DNA of 64,000 nt from Thereva unica (GCA_949987705.1 OX465283.1:166113850-166177849), one strand, 5' to 3'; shown: positions 1 through 13,249, counted from the first letter of the stretch. Made by a program: numbers and translations. Notes: a model not told the origin generated them from the sequence alone.

Positions 1-90
1 TTCTCACTGGCTGTTCGGCTAGAGAGAAATACAAGCTTGAATTGGAGTTTACTGCCAAAACTTGGTATTTATTGAACCAGAACTGAACTA

Positions 91-2247
91 TGACATATCC
101 AGCGCCGGCCCTAGCCCTTGTTGAGGGTGGAGCGAGATTGTCTTTCGGCGCCCTTTGTTCGACGCTTTCACTTCATATAAATTGTATTTCCAGTTGTCCT
201 AGAAAAAACTTTTTTCGAGTACTGCCGGCCTGCCATTTCCTTACATGATTTTATCTCCTCTTTTGCAAGCCTTTATGGGCTGAGGGGCCCATAAGGATTT
301 CGATGGTGGTTTTTAGGGTCACAGTTCCGCCTGTAGCGGCAATAGAGGAATTTTTTTTGTCAGAGTTGCTTCCCCGACGTTTCGCCAACAACACCACCTT
401 CTTTGGAGGCTATTTGGTTGTTTGTATTGCATGGTTAGGCATTAGGGCTTGTAAGCTAGTAAGGTTGAGATGGTAGAGAGAGTCACCTTCTCGTTAAAAG
501 AAGCTTCTCCTGCCATCAGCCCAAAATTCCAGTGTTCACCATCCTGACAACGTCATCTGTGTGAATTTTATGCGGTGCACTTTGCGGAGTATTTTCCACT
601 CCTACACCGTTAAGGCTGTATCAGAACCTAATTTTCGAGCAGCGGCAGCAGCAGCGCTACAGGCAGCATGCTGCCTTTTAAATCAGAATTAGCAGCAGCA
701 GCAGACTTTTTATTTGACAGTTGTCCCGTAAAATACATTAACTTTGAAATGTCAAAAAATGCTGCCGCCAGGCCAAAGCTGTAAAATTAGGATTAGTGAT
801 GAAAAAGCAGCAGGAGCAATTGCTGCTGCTTTTGTTGTCATGTAACCACCATGACCCAATAGGAACAGTTTGCTGCCGCTGCTGCTGCCGTTTCTGAATG
901 GGCCTTTAGGGTCTTCTTTTGGACCCCTATTCTTTCATCATAATGCCAGTGAGGTCTTCTGTTGCTGTCGGAAAGTACCCGATTACAAAAAGGCTGTGCT
1001 TGTTCCCGTCTAGGAAAAAAGGCTTGCTCCTTCCAAGGCTTAAGGCGGCCCATCCTAGAGGGCGCACTGACCCCTACTGACCTGGGCTGTTCTGAGCCCT
1101 GAGCCAATTCGGCTGCCGCCTCCAGAAGACTTCCTTGGATGGTAACTAGTTGTTCCGTGGTTAGAAGAGTCTCCGGATGGTGCGTCGAAAGCACGCCTTA
1201 TCTGACACTTTCCGCTATTTGACAGAAGGTCGGCTTTGGAGTCGTTTTAGACTTCATTATGGATGCGTCCGACTTTTCTGAAAGCTTTTTAAACCATATG
1301 GCCAAAGCCTTCGCCCTTTTCGCCGGGTTATTATGCCCTAGAGAACATCCAGATGATCTAACCGAAGAAAATTGGTATCCCTTTTCGGGCCACGCGGACC
1401 CTACCAGCCTCTACACGGGAGTATCCAGCTTCCAGATATCGCATAACACGTTTTCGGGCTGCGCCACCCCGTCTTCTGAAAGCGGTCGATTTTTCGAGCC
1501 GCCTCTCTGATTAGGTGCCCTTACTTCCGCAGGTAATCTACCAATCAAGTAGTGATCTCAACGAACTCCATCCCTGGGTTTACGGGCTTAGACTGCCCTC
1601 CCTGAAGATGAATCCCGAAAACTTTCCTTCACTGGAACCACATTCGACACCTTGAAGCATGGATCCAAAAATATCTAACTGGCCTTGTAGGTCGTTCTTT
1701 TGGGAGCTGTGGGAGCCCCAGAAATGTTTGGAGCGTTAAGAAGTGCTCCATCTTCAAAAGTTTTTTAAGGTAATTTTATATTGATACCACTAGCTGGGCG
1801 AGAAAGGACGGTCGTCCATGACAGAGCTCCGTATCACCATTGGAAGGCTAATTCACATCGAAGTTCGCCTGGTATCCGCAGTCCATCGTTAGTAGTACAT
1901 TCACGCAGTACTATTCACAACTTTCACACGAATGTTTACACATTAGGATTGCGGTTTTTATCGAGTTTAGATCCGCCGTATTCAGTCTGCTCCATGGATC
2001 TGAAGCAGGATGTGGCCTAAGGCCATGCACGATCGGTCTTGGAGTCCGTGCTCCCTGCTTGTGCCGTGTTCGAGTCATATTGATGAGTACATAGACTTGG
2101 CTAGCTACAAACAACGCCCTCAAAAAGTGCCATCAAAATTTTATTTTTTGCTTCGAAATTGTTTTTCGCATTCATTTTGGCGCCCCTTACCTCGTGGCGC
2201 CTAGAGCGACCGCTCCCCTCGCTCCATCCTAGGGCCGGCGCTGGCTT
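91..2247. mobile_element. DNA element with CCAGCGCCGGCCCTAG inverted termini
   Basis: The left end reads CCAGCGCCGGCCCTAG and the right end is its exact reverse complement (16 bases). Subterminal GC-rich motifs (GGCGCCC, GGAGCGAG) recur at both ends. The terminal sequence resembles the CAGGGCCGGCGC ends of the hAT-like element at 17789, so a distant hAT-type relative is plausible. No open transposase is visible. The short frame at 1259-1510 (MDASDFSESFLNHMAK start) has no recognisable homology. The interior holds a GCAGCAG-rich fold-back insertion at about 640-895. Confidence 0.6.
640..895. repeat. GCAGCAG-rich fold-back insertion
   Basis: Clusters of GCAGCGGCAGCAGCAGC near 641-657 are answered by GCTGCCGCTGCTGCTGCCG near 872-890, with further CAGCAG/CTGCTG blocks between them. 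The arms pair with each other and with the internal blocks. It looks like a small MITE built on CAG triplets rather than a coding polyglutamine tract, because no long open frame runs through it. Confidence 0.45.
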
Positions 2248-2311
2248 GAACTGAAGTTTATAGCCAAAACTTGGTATTTATTGAACCAGAACTGAACTAT
2301 GGCATTTCAAT

Positions 2312-4440
2312 AGCTGCGTTCCTTTTCTGCTAATTTTTGCTATTTCTCACTCGTGTTAATTGTTAAGCAGAATTTAATTAAAAGCTGACAAAGGAATTTA
2401 GGGAAAAACTGCCAACCAAAAAAAACAAGGAATCGATTCATTCAAGTTTGTGATTTTCGAAGAAGGATATTGTTACGTCATCTCTGGGATAGAAGTCTAT
2501 ATAAAGCCACTGGCTACATAATGTAGAGTTTTACAAATTGGAACTACATAAGTGCTTGCGCTTGTGCAGCTTAACTCTTTTCGCTTATCTCTAGCAAAAA
2601 ATGTCAATCAGATATCGACTGACTTCATCAAGTACACAAAACCGAGCATAAAAGCTGAATAAAACGCAAATAACATCGTCAAATTACAACCTTAATAAAT
2701 ATCTCCGAATACTATAAGCACGAGCGGCAAGTTTCCAAAATTAACATAACATCCTTTATTTAAATACAAATTTGCAATAATTCAAACAACAAAATGTTGA
2801 TAAAAGAAACTCGAGCACTTTTCTATATAGGAAAGAAAATCAATATCCGAAGGAAAACTTTGGCGACATTCTGCCGGCATAGATAAAATGCTTTCTTTGC
2901 CCCACCCTTTGGGAAAGTTTTCCTTATAAGAAAAAAAAACGGCATAATCCTTATTTTCAACAAGAATTCTCATCAATTATTTGAGCAGAAGTGTAAACGT
3001 AAATGCAATTTAGAAAAGATAAACGCCATTAAAGCATCCTTGTACCACAAATAATGATTAACCTACACAGCAGCCTTAAATTTGCCTGGAAGCTATTCGA
3101 ATCTCGTCATGACTAGCATTCATAAGGACTATATGGGATAACATAAACGGTTCATTAAGTACAAGATTACGTTTTTGTTGTGTATCGACCAGGACTTCAA
3201 GGACCATTCTCTAGTCCCTATGAAATGCTGCTCCCTTTAAGTTCAAACAAAGACGAAGGCGCTTCAAGTTTTTTTTTTTTTTTTAAATATAGAAAATCAA
3301 TAAATGATTTTCTCAAAACAAAACTTCATTATCTTTTCCGTGCTGCCATAATCCTCAATGAGTGATTTTCATTCTACGCACACAAACTCTATATATATAG
3401 CCTATACTCTCGCGTCGTCTTTTAGAAAAGAAAGTCTTGGCTTGTAGTTCGGCGCGCTGAAACGCTAAGCCCTGGATGTGAGCAATGAAGGACGAAAGAG
3501 CCTTGATGGGAAACTGTGTAGACAATGCGTGACTATTCTTTATCACGATTTTATCATATTAAGGAAATTCTAACAATATAGCAGCACACATTAAAACAGT
3601 TTGGGGGCGGCTGGCGAACGTTAAATCAAAAGTGGGATAATCAATGAAATTGATTTAAAAAAAAACACAAGGAAAGCTTTGTACTGCTTTTCGATAATAA
3701 ATCCACCCCACCACAGCTTTGCCCTGTTGTTGATTCCGTCATTTCGGAATTCCTACCAATCCCAGTCCCAGGCGTCTACAGACTGGATAAAATATTCAAA
3801 GAAATCGATATCATACCCAGCAGGTATCTTTCCAATGTTTGAAGATGGTGTGGAGTGGGAAGATGAATAGAAATTTTAGATATTACGAAGTCTCACCTTT
3901 TAAAACGTTTTCGTCCTCCTCTTCTCGCCTTTTTTTGTGCCGTTTTTGATTTCCACTGGAACTTTATCATTGACACTAGCTCATTTAATAAAGTTTAGAA
4001 CGACTTCTGTACAATTTATTGCGATAAAACTTTTTTATGATTCGTTTGAAGAGGGATTTTGGCAGTCTCTTTGATCCGGTGGAAAGTAAAAGCATCCTGC
4101 CACGTAATGAAATTTGTCGTATAGGTTGTCCGTAATATTACGTTCTTCTTTTTTGATGTAACCAAGTAATCAGATCTAAATGAACCACTTTGTTTGTTGT
4201 AAAAACATCCCCTATATTTTAGATTTTTAGGCCAAACCGCTTAAACAGGCTTAGCAGCTCGCCTAGTATATAAAGGCTTCGTAAGTGCCATGGGACTCAT
4301 GATGGCGGATTCACACTTCATATACACCATGCCCACAAAGATCTGCGCGTCGGGGCCATCAGATTATCTGTGTAATGGTAGACACAGTGTTTGACATCCA
4401 ACGCCATCTCTTAGAAGGAATTTGGTGTTTACCCCTGATT
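2312..4440. other. Intergenic or intronic stretch, nothing recognised
   Basis: I see no conserved coding frame, no tRNA and no clear element boundary. The start (TAGCTGCGTTCC at 2311) matches the terminus of the small inverted-repeat element at 45987-46142, so a truncated member of that family may begin here. Poly-T runs occur at 3269 and poly-A at 3655. Confidence 0.4.
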
Positions 4441-4446
4441 CACCGT

Positions 4447-4720
4447 TTACCCCGATGAAATCACCTGCGCTACCTTGACCAATCCGTTTTCGTTACTAAC
4501 TAACTCTAGGATTTTATTTACAACATTAAAGGAAATATGACTTTTCCTTCGGATGATCGAAGACCTATGGAGTAGGATATAACTGTGCCCTAAATGTGTT
4601 GCAGACTCTGCAATGCAGAGTAAGTGAGTATTGATCTTCTTCTGTAACGATTCTACAACAGGGATCCGGTCCTGGCCTCTCGCAAGTGTTCTCTCCACCG
4701 ACCCCGATTCTGAGACGATG
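4447..4720 (-). mobile_element. 3' end of a decayed LINE (minus strand)
   Basis: Read on the minus strand this segment ends with GAGAGGCCAGGACCGGATCC, then CTGTTGTAGAATCGTTACAG and AAGAAG, the shape of a LINE 3' end with a short AAG tail. The same tail, including the frame VERTxxRGQDxIPVVExLxKK, occurs at 47655-47790. No reverse-transcriptase motif is preserved here. Confidence 0.55.
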
Positions 4721-4929
4721 TCATCCAGTTTGGCATCCCTAAGCTCTGAACGGCCTGGGCCTCGCAATCCTTCCAGCGGATGTTGGGCCTGCCTCGCTGT
4801 CGGCATAGGGCTTACCGCAGAGATTGATCATTTTAAAAAAATTAGTACTAGCAAGAGAAACCATACGGCCATAGCAACATATTGGCTATATTTGACAGAG
4901 GGTTCGTCACAGCCACCACGGACTACATT

Positions 4930-5300
4930 GGCCAGTTTCACACGAGCAAACAGCCAACCAACAAAAATCTGCTCTCATCGTTCATTCCCTTTTGAAGTTC
5001 GATGAAAAATCGCATGGGCTTTCACACAGCCAAATTTCCCAACCAACTGTACGTCAGAATACTTTGCTTAATGTTGTTGTTTTTAGTCGTAATTCTCTTT
5101 TCTGCTATTTCTCTCTCTTTTCTTCCAGAGAGAAAAAACAACAACAATCACACAGCTGTCAAAAAGTTGACCCGGAAATCCAGTGAAATAGTTGGTTCAA
5201 AAAATCTGCCCACTCCTTCGTCCTCTCTCACCCTCTTCTCCTCAAACGACGTTTTCAGTCGATTTTTGTTGGTTGGCTGTTGGCTCGTGTGAAACTGGCC
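4930..5300. mobile_element. MITE, 371 bases, GGCCAGTTTCACACGAGC ends
   Basis: The left end GGCCAGTTTCACACGAGC and its reverse complement at the right end extend into about 45 bases of imperfect inverted repeat that includes CCAACCAACAAAAATC. ATT borders the element on both sides, a possible 3-base target duplication. A second, more diverged copy in the opposite orientation is nested in the hAT-like element at 17950-18313; the interior segment around 4975-5025 matches the reverse complement of 18237-18275. Confidence 0.75.
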
Positions 5301-5344
5301 ATTACTCTAAGCTAGAATTCAGAAGTAGTTCAAAGTCAAAATTC

Positions 5345-5660
5345 CAACAAAATGGTAGTGAAAAACCGGACATTTTTCAGCAGAATGGACACGGTATCTA
5401 CACAGACGCTTCAAAGATGAACTGCGGAGTGGGCGCCGGGGTCTTCTCTGAATCATGCAAAATAGCCAAAAAAATTCGGCTCCCGTCAGGGATCTAGTGT
5501 TTTCCAAGCGGAAAACAAGTGGGTCAACTAGTGAGAGAAGAAAACTCTACAGTTGCGGTGGCAACTGACAGCCAAGCCGCTATTTTGAATCTCATCAAAA
5601 CTAGTCCAGAAATGTCCGCTCGAACTCATAAGCAGAAATATAAACGTCACCTCAGATTCA
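5345..5660 (+). pseudogene. RNase H domain relic of a LINE
   Basis: Conceptual translation gives GIYTDASKMNCGVGAGVFSE, then, after a frame break, VATDSQAAILNLIKTSPEM. These are the first and second conserved blocks of the RNase H domain carried by I/R1/LOA-type LINEs (TD.S....G.G..., then .TDSQAAI). The frame is interrupted by stops and shifts, so this is a dead fragment. A second RNase H fragment lies on the minus strand at 57780-58060. Confidence 0.7.
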
Positions 5661-5705
5661 AGTTCACAGAAATAACCCCTGTGTGAAAGTCTGTCATTAC
5701 GATAT

Positions 5706-5868
5706 GACAAGTCGTTTGAGCTAGAGAAAATGACGTTTCAGTCGAATCACTTCTCGGTTTAATCACTCAACTTTCAGTACAGTGGCCTATGCATTTTCAC
5801 ACTAGGCCCCTCTGCTGAAAATCGTAATTCGACTGAAACGTCACTTTCGTCAACTTAAACGACTTGTC
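5706..5868. mobile_element. Fold-back MITE, GACAAGTCGTTT ends
   Basis: GACAAGTCGTTTGAG at the left is matched by its reverse complement at the right, and the pairing continues through TGACGTTTCAGTCGAAT for about 42 bases per arm. No coding capacity. The right flank (5870-5915) repeats part of the interior (TTTCAGCACAGGGGCCATAG versus the block at 5776-5790), so a second truncated copy may abut it. Confidence 0.7.
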
Positions 5869-8800
5869 ACGAAACATGACTCGACTTTCAGCACAGGGGC
5901 CATAGGCAGGGGAACGAGAGAGCTGGTGAATTAGCAAGGGAAGGTTCGAATATGGATGCCTGATTAGTGGGAGAAATAGACCTCCTTGTCAATACGTTTA
6001 AAAGCCATATTTACCTGCATTCATCCCGCAACACACTCATTGATTCTTCCATTTGTCACAATATCTTTCTTCGCTAAATTTTGACGCACTATACCTACAC
6101 TGTTGGCCTAAAATAATGGCCATTCTTTGAGAGAAAATTTGTATTCGCTGCTGTTAGTGTGCAGTCATTTCTACACTGTTAGTACGCATTACCTAATTTT
6201 GAATTGTTCGAGTTTGTCAAGCTGAGACTAATATTCCATTAATATTAATATAACAGCTTCAACAATTTCAGAATTCATGGTTGATGAGTTTTTTTTAGTC
6301 TACAAGTGAATAGATGCCAAGGAAAACAAATTTTACGCGAGAAATAAAATTGATTTTCCGCCGGCGGGTGTTCTATAATAAACTTTCAAATTTTATTTCT
6401 TTTATTTATCATAAAATGAAACTGGGGAAAATTTGAAGGAAATAATTTCTTGGTGGCTTTCCAAGTTCGACGACCGAAGTGTACAGAAATGATTTCTTTT
6501 TTTTTTTTTTTTCAAAATTTATAAAAAATAAATAAGAATAATGTATTTTTTTTATGAAAAGCAATCAAATTAAATTTTCCTTTTTGGATAAAGGAATTAA
6601 ATAAATTTAGCGCCCTCTGTGCAGTGATTTTCTCCATTCTAGCTTCGTAACTAAAAAAGTGGAGCATGTTTAAATGAAAATGAAACCTGCATTAACGAGT
6701 GTAAGTAGATAAGTGAAATATGAGGCGAGAAAGTTCAAATTCCTTTAAAGATTATTGACAACTTTTGTCATGATAATGAACTATTTTTGCCTTGTACTGT
6801 CGCAGTATGGTAAAAATTACAATAACCGTCGTTGTTGACCATGAAAAATGTGGTAGAAAAGTTTTTCTCTGGCAAAAAAAGTTTTATTTTGCCGTAGAAG
6901 CACACAAGGGAGAAAACAGTGTCAATTATCGGCCTTTCCCGCGAACTAATCCCATTAGTGGTAATAATGTGGGTGGGTATTTGCAGTAAACAGCGATATT
7001 GCAAGAAACCTGTCACAGTCATGCTTTACACTCGGTGGTTGAGCTCATAACTAGAACTGAAATACTACCGATAAATTATGTTTAACTAAATAAATTTAGA
7101 TAAAAATAGAAAATGTTTGCGTTCTTGTGTAATATTCCAAAGAGCCTTAAGAGGGGTTAAATTCCAAGCGAAGGTATCGGCCAAGTTAGTTGTTGTTGTT
7201 AAAATTTCTGTTGCCGAATGAATGACAATAGTTTTGATAAGATGAAAATACAATTCTGCACGCACAGATCTATTAAAAAAAGATATAAGTATTAGCTGCA
7301 ATTGTCAAGGGGCTCAGTATTCAGTCAGGCGCGAAACATTAATAATTCCTAGTAGTTGAAATGTTTGAGCTGGAATTGAAAAACGGGATATTGGTTAAGG
7401 ACGGACTAAATAATATCTAAATAAAACTTGTAGTGGAGATCTATTCTGAAAATTACTGTCAAATTGGACAATTGGTGTAATATGCTCTTTTTGTACAATC
7501 CTAGAATCCAGTCTACATTTTATGTTTCAGGCCGTTTCAGTTTGGGCGCCATTTTGGTTTGACTGTCAGTTCATTTTTAACAATAATTGTGGACAGTAGT
7601 CGATAACAATATATTATGGAGCATCTAATGCAAGAATGAGTTTTGTAACACGGTATAGGCAAGGTGGAGCCAACAAGTCGACCGCTAAGTCAATTTTGGT
7701 CAAACGCTCACGATGCCTTCATTTAAGCTGTTATAATTTAAACGTGAACGTAACGGCAAATGAAATCTATCTGGTATCTCGTATTGAAACACAGTGTAAA
7801 CATAGTATGTATGGGTTCTAACGATTTAGCTAGAATTTGAATTAACGATTTGTAACGAATTATGCACTAAGCTAACATGGCGCCATCTATTAGTTTGAAT
7901 TAGAGCGAACGGTAATTAAAGATGAAGCTTTTCGAAGTTTCTGGTAAAAGAATATTCTAGTAATAACAGTCGTCCAGACTATGGTAGAAAAGTCGGGAAG
8001 TTCGATACGGAAGGGAGGAGTTTGGATAAATAAAAGCAGTGTCAGCGGCATTTAGAGCAACTATCGTATATGTATAATTATAATCTGTGTTTTTACAGTC
8101 GGGATATAGACTGCCACCTACGAAAGGGCTGGTCAGTGCTAGCCGCCGCCGATCCGGTAAGCTGACCGTCACGTAAGCTATTTAATATGTCCATGAAGGA
8201 GGTATTCATCTGGTTGCCTCATATTCTGTGTCCATTCATTTATTCGAATAATAAGGGCACTTCGAGTAATTTAATTTAATTTAAGCATAAAATTGGCATT
8301 TAATTAACATATATCTATTACATGCTATACATATTTGAAATGGTCTCAATGAGAGCTTTCGTTGGATACCCATATTGACCCAATCAAAAAAAAATTGAAA
8401 GTGTGATGTACATTGCGTTTGACGGCCGCCAGATTGCTTCTAACGGTCCCCCACCTATCTAAATACGTTCAGACATTTAGAAGCTCCTGTGGGGGTTTCC
8501 CCACCCCGCTGCCATTCAACCACCACTTTGCTTCGACAAAAACCACGCCACGCCACGCTTCAGGCTAAAACCACGCCACTGCCACACCATTTTAGTGGGC
8601 GCCCGGCCTTACATGTCAGTGAACATGTTTCAGAACAGAACAGAACTATTAAAAAAACGCAACTTAAGTCGCTAAATCATGGAAAGTAGTTTCAGAGGAT
8701 TTATTAATCGTGTGTATTTGAGTAAATTAAAACGAGCTATGACCACGTAATGTCAAACAAAAGTAATATGCAGTTGAAACGTTAAGAGATTTTGTCAGCT

Positions 8801-11740
8801 ACTGTATTAAGGATATTTCTATTTTCTGAACATGAATCTCGAGACTTTTTTACTAAGTGAAAGGAGCTTATTAAAAAATACGGATGCAGGTAGCAATTGA
8901 TAACGATTTCAAGGCGCTCTAGCTCTTCCCCGCCATTTGGACTGCGGTTTATTTTCCCGTAATTTGCAGGTGACCTCCAAAGCGGCTTCCCCCGCTGAAG
9001 GCAGAGCACAACAGCCCCAACAAAAGAAGCATTTTAATCGAGCTTTTATATAAAGCCCACTTTAATTCAGTATTTTGCATTTTCAGAAGCAAGCAACCGG
9101 GGGTAGGCTGCTGTGTCTAACAACATCCCATAATAAAGAATTTTTCCCACATTGCTTAAGGATACATCCATGATTCCCGTGCAAACACTACGCCTCTCTA
9201 ACAGTCCTTTGAGACATTTATGCCTTTCATGTATTTGTTCCAGAATCCTCCTATTTTGTTCATATCATGCTTGTGTATATGACCTACTTACAATTTAAAT
9301 CCCTTGGGAGCAGGATAAATGCGGGGCTGTGGATGTGTGTATTTTGGGTATACTCTCGGCAAAAAAAGGAAAAACGAATAAAAAAGGAAGAGTGTATATC
9401 TTGGCCTGGACAGAGAAAGGTACAAGGAATCACATGCGAGCTGCTTACTCCGTCTCAGGAAATGGGTTGTCGTATTTTTTTTTATAAATGCACCATGTTA
9501 ACATATTTCAGCTGTTTTTGTTTCCTGGGCCCCATTTGGACTCTCGTCAGAGTAACATTTTTAGATTTTTAATGTAAATACGAGTATTCTGGCTGGAAAA
9601 ACTCTTTTCTGATATTGATGAACTCTGGGGAAATTAGAGTTCGGAAGTGTTAATTAGAATAAACAAATCCGGGTGCTTGGAAGGATTCATGCGAAAACAG
9701 AGTCTTGATTATTTGTGCAATTTGCGAAAGGTCGAAATTAGAAAAGTTGTAACAGTTTCACATTAATTGCGGTCATTTCGTTCGATGCCTTGACGCAGGA
9801 CACAAATACGTGAGTTCGCATGAGTCGTTTTAATGTACGTACAGCCACTATCAGTCTGAATATTTTCGGGGTAATACAGAAGTAAACTATGTAGAAGTAT
9901 TCCCACAAAAAAGTTCTGAATATTCTAGCGCTATTGAAGAAAGGTCGGGGGTGTTCCCGATGCTATTAGGATAAGTCATGAAACGAAATATCATGCAAGA
10001 GGTCACAGACGGTCAGCTTATCTTGCAGCTTATATAAAATTGTCTATTTATAAGAGGTAATTATTCGGCTAAGCGATCGCTTGCAAGATGGGTCACGGGA
10101 TTTTTTTTCCTGTTAATTGAATTCATTTTAATACTAAAAGTGCAAATAAAATAATGCTGCAAGGTCACACGCCATCGATGCTCTTAAAGGCGAAAGCTAT
10201 TTCATCCTCCAGCAGCTGCTTCAACACAATTCACTCCTTAACTCAATTTAGATATTTCCCGAGCCGACATCAGATAGAATGGCTTCAATTCATACAGAAT
10301 TTTTTCATGATTAATGTTGAAGTTTGGTTGACGTTTTTGGTATGCGTGTTTTTTCAAGGAGCAGGAAAATGTGAAGATCAAAATGAACCCGGCGAGCACT
10401 TTTCGGCTATCATTAATCATTACGAAATGCCAACCGGAGAGAGCCTGGGATACACAGGCACAAAGCATCTGTAAATAAATTTCAAACTTAACACCTCGGT
10501 TGACACTTTTAAGAATAAATTAAAAAAAAAAAACTTGAAATATGAAATCTCCACGCGTTCCGAATGTGTGCGGGGGATATTAATAACCTTTTATCCTTTT
10601 TAAAGCGGGGGGCGCCACTTGAAATTCAAGCATCTCCTCTCAGGAGGACGCTCGTTTGATTTAATTCTCTCAACTTTATTCACATCACGCACGACCGAAC
10701 CGAAACCCTAGTGCTGGATGTGGAGGAGTATTCTAAAAACCACATTGCATATCGTTCGTGCGAATCGGAGAAAGTGTCTGCAATTCGTTCTCTCGTCTCA
10801 TGCCAAAACTACTTTGAGTGGCCGAAGCCATTAAATCTTGATTGATTAGCACTTAATTTATATTTTGTTTTATTTCAACTGCGCCGCTGGGTGGGGGTGT
10901 GCGGTTCTTGATCAATTATATAGGAGCATTAGCATTACGGCAATGAGAGCCTCCTCCGCTGTCCAGCTTCGAAAGTTCGCCTCGCATGGAGTACGCTATT
11001 GCTTCTAGACATGCTATATAGTCACAAATCGAGTAGTGGCGGAGCGCGCACTGAGCAAGCTTATTTACGAGCCCCACTATAAATATCTCAATTCGAGTGG
11101 TCTATTATTGATCGTTATAAATAAACCATCATCGGCTCGAATTGTATGCGAAAGTCTATTTTTGATTATATTTCGAAACGTATCGCAAGCAGCTGCTATT
11201 GCAGTAACAATGACACCTAGAAAGTGAAACTCCATTCTTCGTTCAGTTGTGTATTATTAAAGAATTGTTGAGATTTTTTCGTTCAATTGCTTGCTAGCTG
11301 TGGCAGGTTGACATAAGTTTATTGTATTTGCTATAAAGCACTTTAATAAAATTTAAATAGTTGCAATACACTGAAAAGTTTATTTTGATTTAATAATATA
11401 AGGAATATAGTTTAAAAAGAAAGAAATACTGCACATTGCCTAAATAATAATAAATCCCAGAGGTGTCTCTTTATATCATCACAAAAGCGCAATATTTTCG
11501 TAAAAATTCGGACGTTTTTCTTTTAATTGAAAGTTCAAACTCTGAGGTTAATAATGGAATACAATATCCGCCTTGGCTATTCTTACGAATTTTATCATCA
11601 CGTTTTCGCATAATAGCTGCCGGGATTACGCCTACAGCAGCTCTAAAATGGTTGTGCTTTAATCATTGCTGGGACAGTAGACTGTATCCTTAACGTAGCA
11701 AAACAAAACGACTAATGATATTAGTTTGCACGATATCGGC
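5869..11740. other. Upstream intron/5' region, no gene or element recognised
   Basis: About 5.9 kb with moderate A+T content. Short open frames here have no recognisable motifs, no conserved domain and no splice-bounded similarity to the missing Slo amino-terminal exons. A poly-T run lies at 6497-6512. No inverted-terminal-repeat element was found by eye. Regulatory elements for slo could lie here, but nothing in the sequence lets me point to one. Confidence 0.4.
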
Positions 11741-11744
11741 TAAC

Positions 11745-11935
11745 AGTTAAAGTCTCCATTTCGGGAAATCAGAAAATTTTTGACGCAATAGAGCCATTAT
11801 TTCATGAGCTGAGTGGCATTTGGTGCCAGTTTGTTGAAAATCCACTTTGATATCATCAATTTCAGGTCGAAAAAAGTCAGTGAACATCGTTTGGCAACAC
11901 AATCCATTCGGTAGAATCAGTAACATTTTCAAAAA
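11745..11935 (-). pseudogene. mariner-like transposase fragment (copy 1)
   Basis: Minus-strand translation contains DFQQTGTKCHSAHEIMALLR then QKFSDFPKWRL. This corresponds to the FQQDGATCHT...LL..KF block of Tc1/mariner-superfamily transposases, which carries the second catalytic Asp. Here that Asp is replaced by Thr, so the fragment is inactive. A second copy of the same block, also with the Asp lost, is at 33600-33725. Both copies are followed at a distance by a shared noncoding repeat (13005-13240 and 34141-34335). Confidence 0.7.
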
Positions 11936-12114
11936 AATATGGACCGACTACAGCAGGCAGATGCCTTCGGTGACTGCTCCAGCTGTTGAGCTCATCAATT
12001 TGTATTCATTCAGACTATTTCTCAGAACTTTTCTGCTCTCAATTGGCCTGCTCTGTGTTCTTTGAGCCTGCTCTGGGTTGAGAATTCTTAGTTTTCTGCT
12101 CCACCAAATTTGTA

Positions 12115-12715
12115 GGGCCGCACCAGTGGGAGATTTTGTTTTTTTTTACTCAAAATCTAATATCTCAAGAAAGAAAAAAGATAGAGCACTCATTTTTTTT
12201 ATTTTATTTGTAATTGAATAGGGAATTAAGGAAAACTATTGAGAACGTGAGAGAATGAAAACCTAACCTGCAAATTGTTGTTAAACCTGAGTTTTCGTTT
12301 TGGGCTATTTAAGTACTCCACATTTATTGCCTACTACATAAGAAACAGTAGGTAAAAAAATTAATTTTTTATCCTTTAACAGTTTGGGATATGTTGAAAA
12401 TTGGGGATTAACAACAATTTGCAGGTTAGGTTTTCATTTTTTTACGTTCTCAGTATTTTTCTTAATTCCCTATCCAATCACAAAGAAAATAAAAAAATGA
12501 GTGCTCTATCTTTTATCTTTCTTGAGGTATTAGATTTAAAGTAGAAAGAAGCAAAATCTTCCAAATTTGTAGGTTAGGTTTTCGTTCTGGGCCATTGAGA
12601 TACTCTACCTTTATTGCCTATTGAATAAGAAACGAAATGTAAAAAAAAAAATAATTATTTATCCTTAGATATTAGATTTTGAGTAAAAAAAACAAAATCT
12701 CCCACTGTGGGCCGG
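12115..12715. mobile_element. Fold-back element, about 600 bases, inserted between the two halves of a mariner relic
   Basis: The outer arms are GTGGGAGATTTTG...ACTCAAAATCTAATATCT at the left and its reverse complement at the right. Inner copies of GAGTGCTCTATC/GATAGAGCACTC and CCTAACCTGCAAATT/AATTTGCAGGTTAGG give a multi-armed structure. No coding frame. Its position between the transposase relic and the repeat at 13005 accounts for most of the extra spacing compared with the other copy. Confidence 0.7.
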
Positions 12716-13004
12716 CAGAGAAGCAAAATTTGTCTTCTTCTTGTTCTTTTGACAGTTGTCAAATCGAAAACATGAAAAATTGGTAAATTGCTATAACCTC
12801 TGAAAACGGAACTTAGAGCAAAGTTGAGCAGAAAAGTGTTCTTTGAGATTGTTGCTATTTTCTGATTTTTTTTGCCCTAACTGAAATTTGACAGCTGCTC
12901 CTAAATGAGCTTCTCTGTTCTGTTCTGAACTTTTAAATCAGTCATCGAATACACCTACTGCCAGCCTTTAAAAACAGCATCATAACTGTGCGAATAGAGC
13001 TTGA

Positions 13005-13240
13005 TATCGAGCACAAGTCATACGAACTTGACGAAACTTTTCCGTGATATTTTTCACCGTATTTGTAGGGAATTTTCATTATTTTAATGCTTTCTGCTTC
13101 TGCTTTCTTCTTTTAATGCTGTGTATCGATCCATATCTGTAAAGCTCCTAGTTTTTATTTTTCAAATGTCAAATTAATAACTGTTATAAGTTGACAGTTC
13201 AAAATGATGAAGTGAAATGACACCTCTTGTTGAAAGACCT
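13005..13240. repeat. Dispersed repeat shared with 34141-34335
   Basis: The segment containing CGATCCATATCTG and ACACCTCTTGTTGAAAGA matches 34141-34335 over roughly 200 bases with scattered differences. Both copies lie on the same side of a mariner-like transposase relic, so this is probably the noncoding end of that element family. Confidence 0.65.
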
Positions 13241-13249
13241 TTTGCATAA

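Larger units (their letters stand above)
34..2306. repeat. 62-base direct repeat flanking the element at 91-2247
   Basis: Bases 34-92 and 2246-2306 are close copies of one another (shared core GCCAAAACTTGGTATTTATT, then GAACCAGAACTGAACTATG). They sit immediately outside both ends of the inverted-repeat element that fills the space between them. They are far too long to be an ordinary DNA-transposon target duplication; a segmental duplication or recombination between two element copies would produce this arrangement. Confidence 0.7.

Noticed and set aside
1259..1510. 83-codon frame starting MDASDFSESFLNH as a possible host gene
   Set aside because: It lies inside a GC-rich inverted-terminus element, has no recognised motif, and no splice or promoter context supports expression.
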